Shown here in pieces: positions 42,444-49,550 of a DNA stretch of 64,000 nucleotides (positions are counted from its first letter, which is position 1; each line of letters begins with the position of its first letter). Origin of the DNA: Hymenobacter rigui (GTDB lineage: Bacteria > Bacteroidota > Bacteroidia > Cytophagales > Hymenobacteraceae); contig NZ_RWIT01000001.1 in NCBI RefSeq assembly GCF_003944715.1, positions 248,001-312,000 on the forward strand, given 5' to 3'. The position numbers were made by a program, and so were the translations under genes. Below the pieces are notes generated by a model. That model was not told where the DNA came from. It ran no database searches and saw only the letters and a program-made list of their open reading frames with translations.

Positions 42444-42602
42444 TGAGAGCTTAGATGTGAGAGCTTAGAACTGAGAAGTAAGAACTTAGAAAAACACCTT
42501 CGGAAAGCGCCTATTCCGGTAAGTACTTTTCTCTAAACGCTGAACTCTCAATCCTAAACTCTATCATCTTAGTTCTAAGCTCTAATTTCTAAGTTCTATA
42601 GA
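42444..42602. repeat. Large inverted array of degenerate 7-nt units between purF and purM
   Basis: The right arm (42533-42602) is ten consecutive heptamers that all begin CT: CTAAACG, CTGAACT, CTCAATC, CTAAACT, CTATCAT, CTTAGTT, CTAAGCT, CTAATTT, CTAAGTT, CTATAGA. The left arm (42444-42490) carries GA at exact 7-base steps (GAGAGCTTAGA twice, 14 apart) and is its approximate inverse. The array touches the purM ATG and would fold as a long imperfect hairpin in the mRNA. Confidence 0.8.
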
Positions 42603-43778
42603 ATGAACGATTTCAAAGCCACCGCTGGCTACTCCATCGAAGAAGGCAACGCCGCTTCCAAGAACGCCTTCCACTGGGCCCAGAAAACCTTCAGCACCCG
42701 CGCCGGCAAGCCCGGCGAGCCGGCCCAGAACCTAGCCGGGGGCTTCTCCAACGAAATCCGCTTCGGCAATGAGCGGCTGGGTATCGGCTCCGACGGCATC
42801 GGGACCAAGATTGAGGTGGCCGAGCGCCTGGACCGCTACGACACGCTGGGCTACGACCTGATTGCCATGGTGGCCGACGACCTCATCGTGGCCGGCTTCG
42901 TGCCCACCAACCTCTCCAACATCATCGATGTGAACACGCTCAACTACGAGGTGGTAGATGAGCTCATGCGCGGCCTGCACGACGCGGCCCAGTTCAGCCA
43001 GATTGCGGTGACGGGCGGCGAAATTGCTGAGCTGGGCAACCGCATTGGCGGCTACCCCGGTGCAAAAATGAACTTCAACTGGTGCTCCACGGCCGTAGGC
43101 GTGCTGCACCCGAGCCTGGAGCGCCCCCTGAGCGGGGCCAACGTGCGCGCCGGCCAGGCCGTGGTGGCGCTTCGCTCCCCGTCGTTCCGCTCCAACGGCT
43201 ACTCCCTGGCCCGCCGCGCCCTCACCAAAGCCTTCGGCGACAAGTGGCACGAGGCGCCCTACGGGCAATTAGCAATTAGCAATGAAGAATTAGCAATTGG
43301 TGGTTCAGAGGCGAACAACTACCAACCAGCAACCAACAACCAGCAACTGACCACCGAAAACGCCACCACTTGGGGAGAGGTGATGCTGGCGCCCTCGCTC
43401 ATCTTCTCGCCGGGCGTGGCGGCGGTGCTCGATGCGGGCCTGCCCGTGCACGCGGCGGCGCACATCACCGGCGGCGGCATTGCCGATAACTTCAAACGGG
43501 TGCTCAAGAATGGGGTAGGGGCCGAGCTGGATAACCTGTTCGAGCCCCTGCTTGCTATGCAGCAGCTGGCCGAGCTGGCCGGCATCACGCCCCAGGAAGC
43601 CTACCTCTACTGGAACATGGGCAACGGCATGCTGTTGGTAACCGAGCCCGAGCAGGCCGAAGCCGTAGCCGAAACCCTGCGCGCCCAGGGCTACCAGGCC
43701 CAGGTAGCCGGCCGCATCACCCCCGAGCCCGGCGTAACGCTGCACGTAGCCGCCGGCGAGCTGCGCTACGAGGGATAA
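42603..43778 (+). CDS. purM: Phosphoribosylformylglycinamidine cyclo-ligase with inserted linker
   Basis: The product is 391 aa, against about 345 usually. It closes the imidazole ring (FGAM to AIR). LGIGSDGIGTKIEVAERLDRYDTLGYDLIAMVADDLIV, AVTGGEIAELGNRIGGYPGAKMNF and VHAAAHITGGGIADNFKRVLKNGVGAEL are diagnostic. Residues 222-251 (from QLAISNEELAIGG to ATNNQQLTTEN) are not part of the family. They are encoded by two in-frame 7-nt phased arrays at 43267-43354, lying between two conserved helices where a surface loop is expected. The enzyme is probably still active. It is the last gene of the cluster, followed by a terminator. Confidence 0.93.
   Translation: MNDFKATAGYSIEEGNAASKNAFHWAQKTFSTRAGKPGEPAQNLAGGFSNEIRFGNERLGIGSDGIGTKIEVAERLDRYDTLGYDLIAMVADDLIVAGFVPTNLSNIIDVNTLNYEVVDELMRGLHDAAQFSQIAVTGGEIAELGNRIGGYPGAKMNFNWCSTAVGVLHPSLERPLSGANVRAGQAVVALRSPSFRSNGYSLARRALTKAFGDKWHEAPYGQLAISNEELAIGGSEANNYQPATNNQQLTTENATTWGEVMLAPSLIFSPGVAAVLDAGLPVHAAAHITGGGIADNFKRVLKNGVGAELDNLFEPLLAMQQLAELAGITPQEAYLYWNMGNGMLLVTEPEQAEAVAETLRAQGYQAQVAGRITPEPGVTLHVAAGELRYEG
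43267..43354 (+). repeat. Two 7-nt phased arrays inside purM
   Basis: The first array is AATTAGC, AATTAGC, AATGAAG, AATTAGC, AATTGGT (43267-43301). The second is GAACAAC, TACCAAC, CAGCAAC, CAACAAC, CAGCAAC, TGACCAC (43313-43354). With the spacer, the insert keeps the purM frame. The second array shares its heptamer with purQ. Confidence 0.8.
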
Positions 43779-43818
43779 CACCAGCGGCCCCGCCCACCTG
43801 CCGCCCCAACTACACCAG

Positions 43819-43852
43819 GCCCCCAGCGTCCGTTCCGACGCTGGGGGCTTTT
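43819..43852 (+). terminator. Terminator of the purine cluster
   Basis: GCCCCCAGCGTC pairs with GACGCTGGGGGC around CGTTCC, followed by TTTT. It lies 40 bases after the purM stop. Confidence 0.88.
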
Positions 43853-43853
43853 G

Positions 43854-44443
43854 CATATTACCAGCAGTGGCCGCCGGACTGTTCCGTTGGACTTCGTAGG
43901 CACCTTTCGGGCATTCCGTCGTCTGGGCTGAGTATCAGATACTGCATAGATGCTGATAAGGGCTTCGGTTCAGAAATGCTGTATTTAATAAATAGTCTCT
44001 TTATCTAAAAATACTATCGATTTATGGGTGTTTTATTGAATTGTATATCAAATTTCTAAAAAATGACTGTCGAATTGATAGGGGTATTGTTGTGATTGTA
44101 TAATGATTTTATATATTGCCTCTACAATTGCAAGGGTAGGTTTTCGGCGAATTGCCGCTCCTGAATCCTTACACTGCTCTGAACACCCTCCCCAGGTACC
44201 ATCCCACCCTGGCTCGTGAGGTGAGGCCCGTTACGCACAGGCCCTTACTGGTACTGCAGGACCAGTCAGCATAATTCCCCCTATTACCCGAGTACGCTGC
44301 CCGTGGCGGGGCGAAGAGTGGGTGCGCCGGCACTCGTTCGTCCGATGGCCCCTGGTAGTGAGAGTAAGCGTATCGGAAACCCCGGGCCCAGTGGTGGCGG
44401 GTGGGTTTCTGCACTTCAGTGTGTCACTCTTAACCCGGACTCT
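43854..44443 (+). other. Long gene-free leader region of the porin-amtB pair
   Basis: About 590 bases without a convincing gene. The first half (to about 44130) is AT-rich and includes TATATTGC-like promoter sequence near 44113-44125. The second half is GC-rich and structured, with pairs such as ACTGGT/ACCAGT near 44250. That would give a 5' leader of about 300 bases. No known riboswitch signature was recognised by eye. Confidence 0.4.
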
Positions 44444-45496
44444 ATGTTACTTTTTACTGCGCTGGCGGTGCTGTGTGCGCCTGTGTCGGCGGCCCCGGCC
44501 GATTCCGTGCCGGCTCGTCCCTACAAGCTGTCGGGCTACGCCGATGGGTATTACCGGTACAATTTTCAGAATCCGCGCGAAGCGCCTTATAACAACCTTA
44601 CCAGCTTTACTAACAGTCACAATTCGTTTGAATTGGGCATGATTTCGCTGAAGGGTGAGCACACGGTGGGCAAAGTGGGCCTGGTGGCCGACCTGGGTTT
44701 CGGGCGGCGGGCCGAGGAATTCTCCTATACCGACGCCAACACCCGCTTTATCATCAAGCAGCTGTTTCTCACCTACGCCCTCACCGACAAGCTCAAGCTT
44801 ACGGGGGGCAGCTGGGCCACGCATGTGGGCTACGAGTCAGTGGACCCCTACCTGAACCGGACATACAGCATGAGCTACCTGTTCTCGTACGGGCCCTTCT
44901 TCCACACGGGCATCAAGGCCGAATATCAGGTGGCTCCCAAAACCCTGCTGATGTTGGGCGTGGCTAACCCCACCGACCTTAAAAGTGCCAGCAACCTGCC
45001 CAAAACGGTAATTGCCCAGGTAGCCACCAGTACCGCCGACGATAAAATCAAGGCCTACTTCAACTACCAGGGCGGGCGGCAGCAGGACTCGCTGCGCCTG
45101 CAGCAGGCCGATGTGGTACTGACCTACGCGCTGTCGGAGCAGCTGAGCTTTTCCGGCAACGGCAGCGTGCAGTACCGCCAGCAGCGCACCGAAACCGGCT
45201 GGCAGAGCGGCCGGGCCTGGTGGGGCTCGGCCTTCTACGCCAACCTCGACCCGCGCCCCTGGCTGGGCTTCACGCTACGCACCGAGTATTTCTCCGACCA
45301 CCGCAACGTGCTGGGTTTCGACGGCGAAGTGCTGGAAACCACCCTGGCCGCCAACCTGCGCAAAGACGGCTTCACGCTGATTCCGGAGCTGCGCCTGGAC
45401 CGTAGCACCCAGGGAGCCCCCCTGTTTGCCGACAAAGCCGGCACGGCCCGCCGAACCACCATGGGTGCGCTGCTGGCCGCCGTGTACAAGTTCTAA
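44444..45496 (+). CDS. Outer-membrane porin next to amtB
   Basis: The product is 350 aa. The ATG at 44444 begins a signal peptide (MLLFTALAVLCAPVSAAPA). The mature part is amphipathic strands rich in aromatic residues: KLSGYADGYYRYNFQNPREAPYNN, FELGMISLKGEHTVGKVGLVADLGFG, FIIKQLFLTYALTDKLKLTGGSWATHVGYE, and a C-terminal TMGALLAAVYKF ending in Phe as in outer-membrane barrels. It resembles the beta-barrel porins (OmpL47/BBP2-like) often encoded next to ammonium transporters in Bacteroidota. A role in ammonium or small-solute entry is inferred from the 70-base gap to amtB. Confidence 0.8.
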   Translation: MLLFTALAVLCAPVSAAPADSVPARPYKLSGYADGYYRYNFQNPREAPYNNLTSFTNSHNSFELGMISLKGEHTVGKVGLVADLGFGRRAEEFSYTDANTRFIIKQLFLTYALTDKLKLTGGSWATHVGYESVDPYLNRTYSMSYLFSYGPFFHTGIKAEYQVAPKTLLMLGVANPTDLKSASNLPKTVIAQVATSTADDKIKAYFNYQGGRQQDSLRLQQADVVLTYALSEQLSFSGNGSVQYRQQRTETGWQSGRAWWGSAFYANLDPRPWLGFTLRTEYFSDHRNVLGFDGEVLETTLAANLRKDGFTLIPELRLDRSTQGAPLFADKAGTARRTTMGALLAAVYKF

Positions 45497-45565
45497 GACT
45501 TCGGCGGGCTGGCCTACGCCGGACCTGCTTCTTCCCTTCACCTCCTTTTCACTCCCAATCGAACA

Positions 45566-46948
45566 ATGGAAACTGCTCTTGCTCCTAAATCGAGGCTGAA
45601 CTATGGTACGGTGGCGCTGCTGGTGCTGCTGGTGCTGAGCGGCGTGGCGGCCTTTGTGCCGGTGCCGCACCCGGCGGCCGAATCGGCTAGCGCCCTCAAC
45701 GGCGCCGACGTGGCCTGGATGCTCACGGCCTCGGCTTTCGTGCTGCTGATGACGCCGGGCCTGTCGTTCTTCTACGGCGGCATGGTGCGCCCCAAAAACC
45801 TCATTTCCACCATGCTGCAAAGCTTCGTGGCCCTGGGCGTGATTTCGCTGGTGTGGTACTTCGTGGGCTTCTCGCTGGCCTACGGTACCTCTTGGCACGG
45901 GTTGATTGGCAACCCGCTCACCTTCGCGCTATTGCGCGACGTGGGCACGGCCCCGCACCCGCTGTTGTCGCCCACCATTCCGTTTATTCTGTTTTTTGCC
46001 TTCCAGCTGAAGTTCGCCATCATCACCCCGGCCCTGATTACCGGCTCGTTTGCCGAGCGGGTGCGCTTCAAGGGCTATCTGGCCTTCATCATCCTGTTTT
46101 GCCTGTGCGTGTACTGCCCGCTGGCCCACTGGACCTGGCACCCCGAAGGCTTCCTGCGCAAGTGGGGCGTGCTTGATTTTGCCGGGGGTACGGTAGTGCA
46201 CATTTCGGCGGGCGTGGCGGCACTAGCCGGCGCGCTGGTGCTGGGGCCCCGCCGCAACAACCGCGAATCGGCCTTCTCCACGCCCAACGTGCCGTTTGTG
46301 CTGCTGGGTACCGGGCTGCTGTGGTTCGGGTGGTTTGGCTTCAACGCCGGCTCGGCGCTGGGGGCCAATGAAATGGCGGCCCTGTCGTTCGTGAATACCA
46401 ACCTGGCCTCGGCCTCGGCTTTGGTGGTGTGGATGCTGCTGGAAATCAGCCGGGGCGGCAAGCCCACGGCCATGGGTGCCTGCATTGGCGCGGTAGTGGG
46501 CCTGGTGGCCATTACGCCCGCTGCCGGCTACGTCGATTACGGCCAGAGCATCCTGATTGGGGTAATTGGCTCGGCGGTGAGCTTCCTGGGCGTGTACTGG
46601 AAAAACAGCCGCACCGGCATCGACGATACGCTCGATGTATTTCCTTGCCACGGCCTGGGCGGCATCGTGGGGATGCTGCTGACGGGCGTTTTCGCCAGCA
46701 AAGTGGGCCTGGTCAACGGTACGGCCACCGTATTCAACTACCACCTGCTGGGGCTGGCCATCGTCATCGGCTACACCTTCGTGGTATCGTGGGGCCTGCT
46801 GAAGCTGACGGATGCCCTGTTCGGCCTGCGCGTGAAGTCGTCGGAAGAAGAACTGGGCCTCGACCTGAGCCAGCACGAAGAATCCACCTACCACGTCGAC
46901 GAAGAGTTCGAGCGCACCTACCGCAAAGAGCTGGCCGGGGTGGAATAG
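45566..46948 (+). CDS. amtB: Ammonium transporter (Amt/MEP/Rh family)
   Basis: The product is 460 aa with about 11-12 transmembrane helices. SALNGADVAWMLTASAFVLLMTPGLSFFYGGMVRPKN is the family N-terminal signature. DFAGGTVVHISAGVAALAGALVLGPR and the FPCHGLGGIVGMLLTGVFA segment supply the two pore histidines. The C-terminal cytoplasmic tail (VKSSEEELGLDLSQHEEST) carries the typical regulatory GLD.S.HGE-like motif. It conducts ammonium across the inner membrane under nitrogen limitation. No glnK gene is adjacent in this window, which is less usual. The porin gene upstream is its likely operon partner. Confidence 0.94.
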   Translation: METALAPKSRLNYGTVALLVLLVLSGVAAFVPVPHPAAESASALNGADVAWMLTASAFVLLMTPGLSFFYGGMVRPKNLISTMLQSFVALGVISLVWYFVGFSLAYGTSWHGLIGNPLTFALLRDVGTAPHPLLSPTIPFILFFAFQLKFAIITPALITGSFAERVRFKGYLAFIILFCLCVYCPLAHWTWHPEGFLRKWGVLDFAGGTVVHISAGVAALAGALVLGPRRNNRESAFSTPNVPFVLLGTGLLWFGWFGFNAGSALGANEMAALSFVNTNLASASALVVWMLLEISRGGKPTAMGACIGAVVGLVAITPAAGYVDYGQSILIGVIGSAVSFLGVYWKNSRTGIDDTLDVFPCHGLGGIVGMLLTGVFASKVGLVNGTATVFNYHLLGLAIVIGYTFVVSWGLLKLTDALFGLRVKSSEEELGLDLSQHEESTYHVDEEFERTYRKELAGVE

Positions 46949-46954
46949 CCCGGG

Positions 46955-47048
46955 TTTCGTTTATCGTTGCAGCTGGTTGTTGTCATTCAAAATTCCGGAC
47001 GACAACCGCCTGCAGCGAAAAACAAACAACGAACAACGATAAACGAAC
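46955..47048. repeat. Inverted 7-nt phased array between amtB and the DUF4468-like gene
   Basis: The left arm is TTTCGTT, TATCGTT, GCAGCTG, GTTGTTG (46955-46982). The right arm is AACAAAC, AACGAAC, AACGATA, AACGAAC (47021-47048). TTCGTTTATCGTTG is the exact inverse of CAACGATAAACGAA. It fills the gap between the two convergent genes and ends on the stop codon of the right-hand one. Confidence 0.75.
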
Positions 47049-47593
47049 TATTGCCCGGTGCTGACGGTGGGCTGGCCTTCGGGCAGCATGGCCTGGTGAA
47101 AATGGGTGAGCAGCTGTTGCAGCAGCGTGCTTATCTCGGCTAGTCGCCGGGTGCGCTGCCGGCTGGGACGGGTGTACACCAGGGTTTCCAACTGGATTGT
47201 AACCAGCCCGGGACTGTGCTTTCCGGCGCGGGCGTAGTCGGGGCGGGTGTGGGTGAGGTCGGTGAGGCGGTAGGAATAGCCGCCCTCGCGCACCTGCACC
47301 GTCAGGCGGCCGGCGTAATGCTCCTGGCCCCGGCGCAGCAGCACGTGGGTGCTGGTGGTGCCGGCGGCTGCGTTGGTGCGGCGGTTGCTGGCCTGATAGG
47401 GGCCGGTCGCGGGCCAGGCCGCCGCCCGGGCCAGCAGCGCATCGGCCGAGGCGTCGGGGGTGGTCTGTGTGCCCGCGTACACCACCCGGTGCGAGTGGGC
47501 ATCGAGCGGGAGCGGGGAAAACTGATACGGCGTTTCCTGGGCCGGGGCCAACCGGCTCAGCAGCAGTCCGGCGGCCAAAAGCAAGCGTTTCAT
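47048..47593 (-). CDS. DUF4468-like secreted protein
   Basis: The product is 181 aa. The ATG at 47591-47593 starts a signal peptide (MKRLLLAAGLLLSRLAPAQ). The mature part contains FSPLPLDAHSHRVVYAGTQTTPDASADALLARAAAWPA and then LTVQVREGGYSYRLTDLTHTR. Helices follow with ISTLLQQLLTHFHQAMLPEGQP. The opening segment and the TBP-like strand order suggest a divergent DUF4468 protein, but with less confidence than the copy at 28159-28725. Function unknown; periplasmic. Confidence 0.6.
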   Translation of the reverse strand: MKRLLLAAGLLLSRLAPAQETPYQFSPLPLDAHSHRVVYAGTQTTPDASADALLARAAAWPATGPYQASNRRTNAAAGTTSTHVLLRRGQEHYAGRLTVQVREGGYSYRLTDLTHTRPDYARAGKHSPGLVTIQLETLVYTRPSRQRTRRLAEISTLLQQLLTHFHQAMLPEGQPTVSTGQ

Positions 47594-47721
47594 ACGGGTG
47601 GGAACCTGGGTGGAGGCCAATACAGCCGCAAAGAAACTGTATACGCGCCGCTCGTGCCCCGGGTGACACTATCACACCTGTGAAAACTGTTGATCAGTAG
47701 GTAGTTGATGTCGAAAAAAGA

Positions 47722-47760
47722 AAAGGCCCGCCTGGTTCCTCCGAACCGGGCGGGCCTTTG
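47722..47760. terminator. Terminator hairpin
   Basis: AAAGGCCCGCCTGGTTC pairs with GAACCGGGCGGGCCTTT around CTCC. A-rich sequence lies on the left side, so it can terminate the minus-strand HMA-domain gene. Confidence 0.8.
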
Positions 47761-47776
47761 GGCGTGACGGGGGCGG

Positions 47777-47989
47777 CTAAGCCACGGGCTCAATATCGAA
47801 CCCGGCCTGGGCCACGGCTTTCAGCACCTGCTCGGGTATCACGTTCGGACCCTCCACGGTCAGGATTTTGGCGGGGTTGTCGGTATCCACCCGCCAGGTT
47901 TCCACGGTGGGTTCGGCGTCGAGGAAGGGCGTAACGGCGCGCACGCAATTGGCGCAGTTGATGCTGGTTTTGAAGTGCAGAGTAGGCAT
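47777..47989 (-). CDS. Heavy-metal-associated (HMA) domain protein
   Basis: The product is 70 aa: one HMA ferredoxin-like fold, with MPTLHFKTSINCANCVRAVTPFLD at the start and EQVLKAVAQAGFDIEPVA at the end. The CxxC metal site (NCANC) lacks the usual GMxC Met, as in many CopZ-like variants of Bacteroidota. It probably binds Cu(I) or a similar soft metal. No P-type ATPase is adjacent, so its partner is elsewhere. The upstream Met options would add a non-conserved leader. Confidence 0.85.
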   Translation of the reverse strand: MPTLHFKTSINCANCVRAVTPFLDAEPTVETWRVDTDNPAKILTVEGPNVIPEQVLKAVAQAGFDIEPVA

Positions 47990-48170
47990 AAAAGCGGCAG
48001 ATTTAGGCAGCAGCCTACGGCGGAAGGCCGCCGGCTGCTGGGAATGATACGGGTAACAACGAACCCAGGGCAAAAGTAGCCACCCCGCCCGCTGTCCGCG
48101 GTACAGACTTTAGCCGCCAGTGTGCCACATTTTGCCGTATTTCGGGGCGCAGGCGCTATACGTTGGTACT

Positions 48171-48704
48171 ATGGATAAGAAAGAATTCTGGCAACTCATT
48201 GAGGAAGCCAAAACGGCCGCTCACGGCGACCAGCAGCAACAGGAAGCCGCTCTCATCAGCCAGCTGGCGCAGCTGGAGCCGGAGCAGATTATCGGGTTTG
48301 AATGTCGCCTGCGCGAATACCTGCTGGAGGCTGACCACTTCCACATCATAGCCGCCCAGAAAATCATCGACGGCTACGTTTCCGACGACCCCTATCTGTA
48401 CTTCCGGTGCTGGCTGATCGGGCAGGGCGAAACCGTCTTCACCAACGCGCTGCAGAACGCCGATTCTCTGGCCAGCGTCATGGACGAAGGCTATCAGGAT
48501 TTCGAGGAGCTGCTATACGTGGCAACGGAGGCCTTCGAGCAGCGCACCGGCAAAACCGAGGAGGACGACACCTTCCCGCGCAACGTGGCAAGTGCGCAAG
48601 GGCTGGACTATGACCTCGGCTCCGAAACCAAAGGCGAAGACTGGACCGAAAGCCAGCTCCCCAAGCTGCTGCCGAAGCTGTGGAAGAAGTTCGGCGTGGC
48701 GTAA
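48171..48704 (+). CDS. DUF4240 domain protein
   Basis: The product is 177 aa. MDKKEFWQLIEEAKTAAHGDQQQQEAALISQLAQLEPEQIIGFECRLREYL is the DUF4240 opening, followed by AAQKIIDGYVSDDPYLYFRCWLIGQGETVFTNAL and FEELLYVATEAFEQRTGK. It is a cytosolic helical protein. The domain is related to the WGR-associated/immunity-like families found in many genomes. Its function is unknown. It is immediately followed, one base after the stop, by another uncharacterised gene, so the two are likely an operon. Confidence 0.8.
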   Translation: MDKKEFWQLIEEAKTAAHGDQQQQEAALISQLAQLEPEQIIGFECRLREYLLEADHFHIIAAQKIIDGYVSDDPYLYFRCWLIGQGETVFTNALQNADSLASVMDEGYQDFEELLYVATEAFEQRTGKTEEDDTFPRNVASAQGLDYDLGSETKGEDWTESQLPKLLPKLWKKFGVA

Positions 48705-48705
48705 T

Positions 48706-49371
48706 ATGTCAGCTGCTTATCAACTTGAAAAATGGGTCTGGACGGAAGCCGATTTTGAGCACATGGGCTGGCACGATGCCAGAATATATGCCATTCAGTT
48801 CGGCAAGGAAATCAGCTTTGATATTGATTACATCTTCCAGTGGGTACGAGAGGATGAAGATAGTTTCTTCTCCTTCTGGGTAGCGCCGGTAACATTGATG
48901 TTTCCTGAAGTAGCTAATGTTGCGATAAACGTTGATTTTCGGCTGGGTACGGAACTGGAAATCGAGCATATCCACCGCCAGACTTCCGCCGTCGGAGCTA
49001 CCGAGTGGCACATCGAAACACATCAGGGAAGTATTTTCGTCACCGCTGAAAGTTTCCGCCAAATCATACGGCGTCCACCAACACTCCAGCTTGGTCAACG
49101 GCTCATGCCCGAAGAACGTGGACCTTCCTGCTTCGACGTGACGCCGGATGTGGATTTCGCGGAGTCAGCAGAAGTCAGCCGGTTGAAAACAGTGGACTTT
49201 GTCCGGCGTCAGAAAGCAACCGACGTAAGGTGTCTACGTCGTCAATTGGAGGCTTTGTCTGAGCAGCGGAATGCAGGAGCACTGGAGGTGAAGCGGTATT
49301 TGCAGGAAAAGCGTAGCCTGGAAAAAAAGATTGCCGCTCTGCTAAATGAGTTGGGTGCTGCGGAATGGTAA
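48706..49371 (+). CDS. Uncharacterised cytosolic protein paired with DUF4240
   Basis: The product is 221 aa with no signal peptide. MSAAYQLEKWVWTEADFEHMGWHDARIYAIQFGKEISFDIDYIFQWVREDED is followed by a beta-rich segment and a C-terminal coiled coil (VRCLRRQLEALSEQRNAGALEVKRYLQEKRSLEKKIAALLNEL). The opening WTEADFEHMGWHDARIY recalls small immunity-type proteins, but I cannot assign a family. Its stop is followed closely by a terminator. The tight coupling to DUF4240 suggests joint function, possibly toxin immunity; that is speculative. Confidence 0.65.
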   Translation: MSAAYQLEKWVWTEADFEHMGWHDARIYAIQFGKEISFDIDYIFQWVREDEDSFFSFWVAPVTLMFPEVANVAINVDFRLGTELEIEHIHRQTSAVGATEWHIETHQGSIFVTAESFRQIIRRPPTLQLGQRLMPEERGPSCFDVTPDVDFAESAEVSRLKTVDFVRRQKATDVRCLRRQLEALSEQRNAGALEVKRYLQEKRSLEKKIAALLNELGAAEW

Positions 49372-49375
49372 TGAG

Positions 49376-49410
49376 AAGGCCCGGCTTTCGTAATAGCCGG
49401 GCCTTCATTT
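49376..49410 (+). terminator. Rho-independent terminator
   Basis: AAGGCCCGGCT pairs with AGCCGGGCCTT, followed by CATTTT. It lies four bases after the stop of the preceding gene. Confidence 0.8.
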
Positions 49411-49435
49411 TAATCTACAGATAAGCTGTTCACCG

Positions 49436-49538
49436 CTGTAGAGACGTGACACTTCGCGTCTCCCGCCAGAACGACTGGTACCGCACTAGTCAGAACAACA
49501 TCAGCAACGAGGAGACGCGAAGTGTCGCGTCTCTACAG
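49436..49538. repeat. MITE-like element with 28-bp inverted ends
   Basis: 49436-49463 and 49511-49538 are inverse copies with one mismatch; each contains GTAGAGACG and CTTCGCGTCTC. The 47-base centre contains a GACT/AGTC pairing. Each end is itself a partial palindrome (GAGACG...CGTCTC). It has no coding capacity and lies between convergent genes. Similar 'GTAGAGACGC' repeats are widespread in cyanobacteria and Bacteroidota. Confidence 0.75.
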
Positions 49539-49550
49539 CAGCCGTGACGC

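Noticed and set aside
42444..42602. A CRISPR-like array.
   Set aside because: Units are 7 bases, degenerate and without spacers; no cas genes are present in the window.
44130..44443. A cobalamin or other known riboswitch in the porin-amtB leader.
   Set aside because: The conserved boxes looked for could not be found in the correct order.
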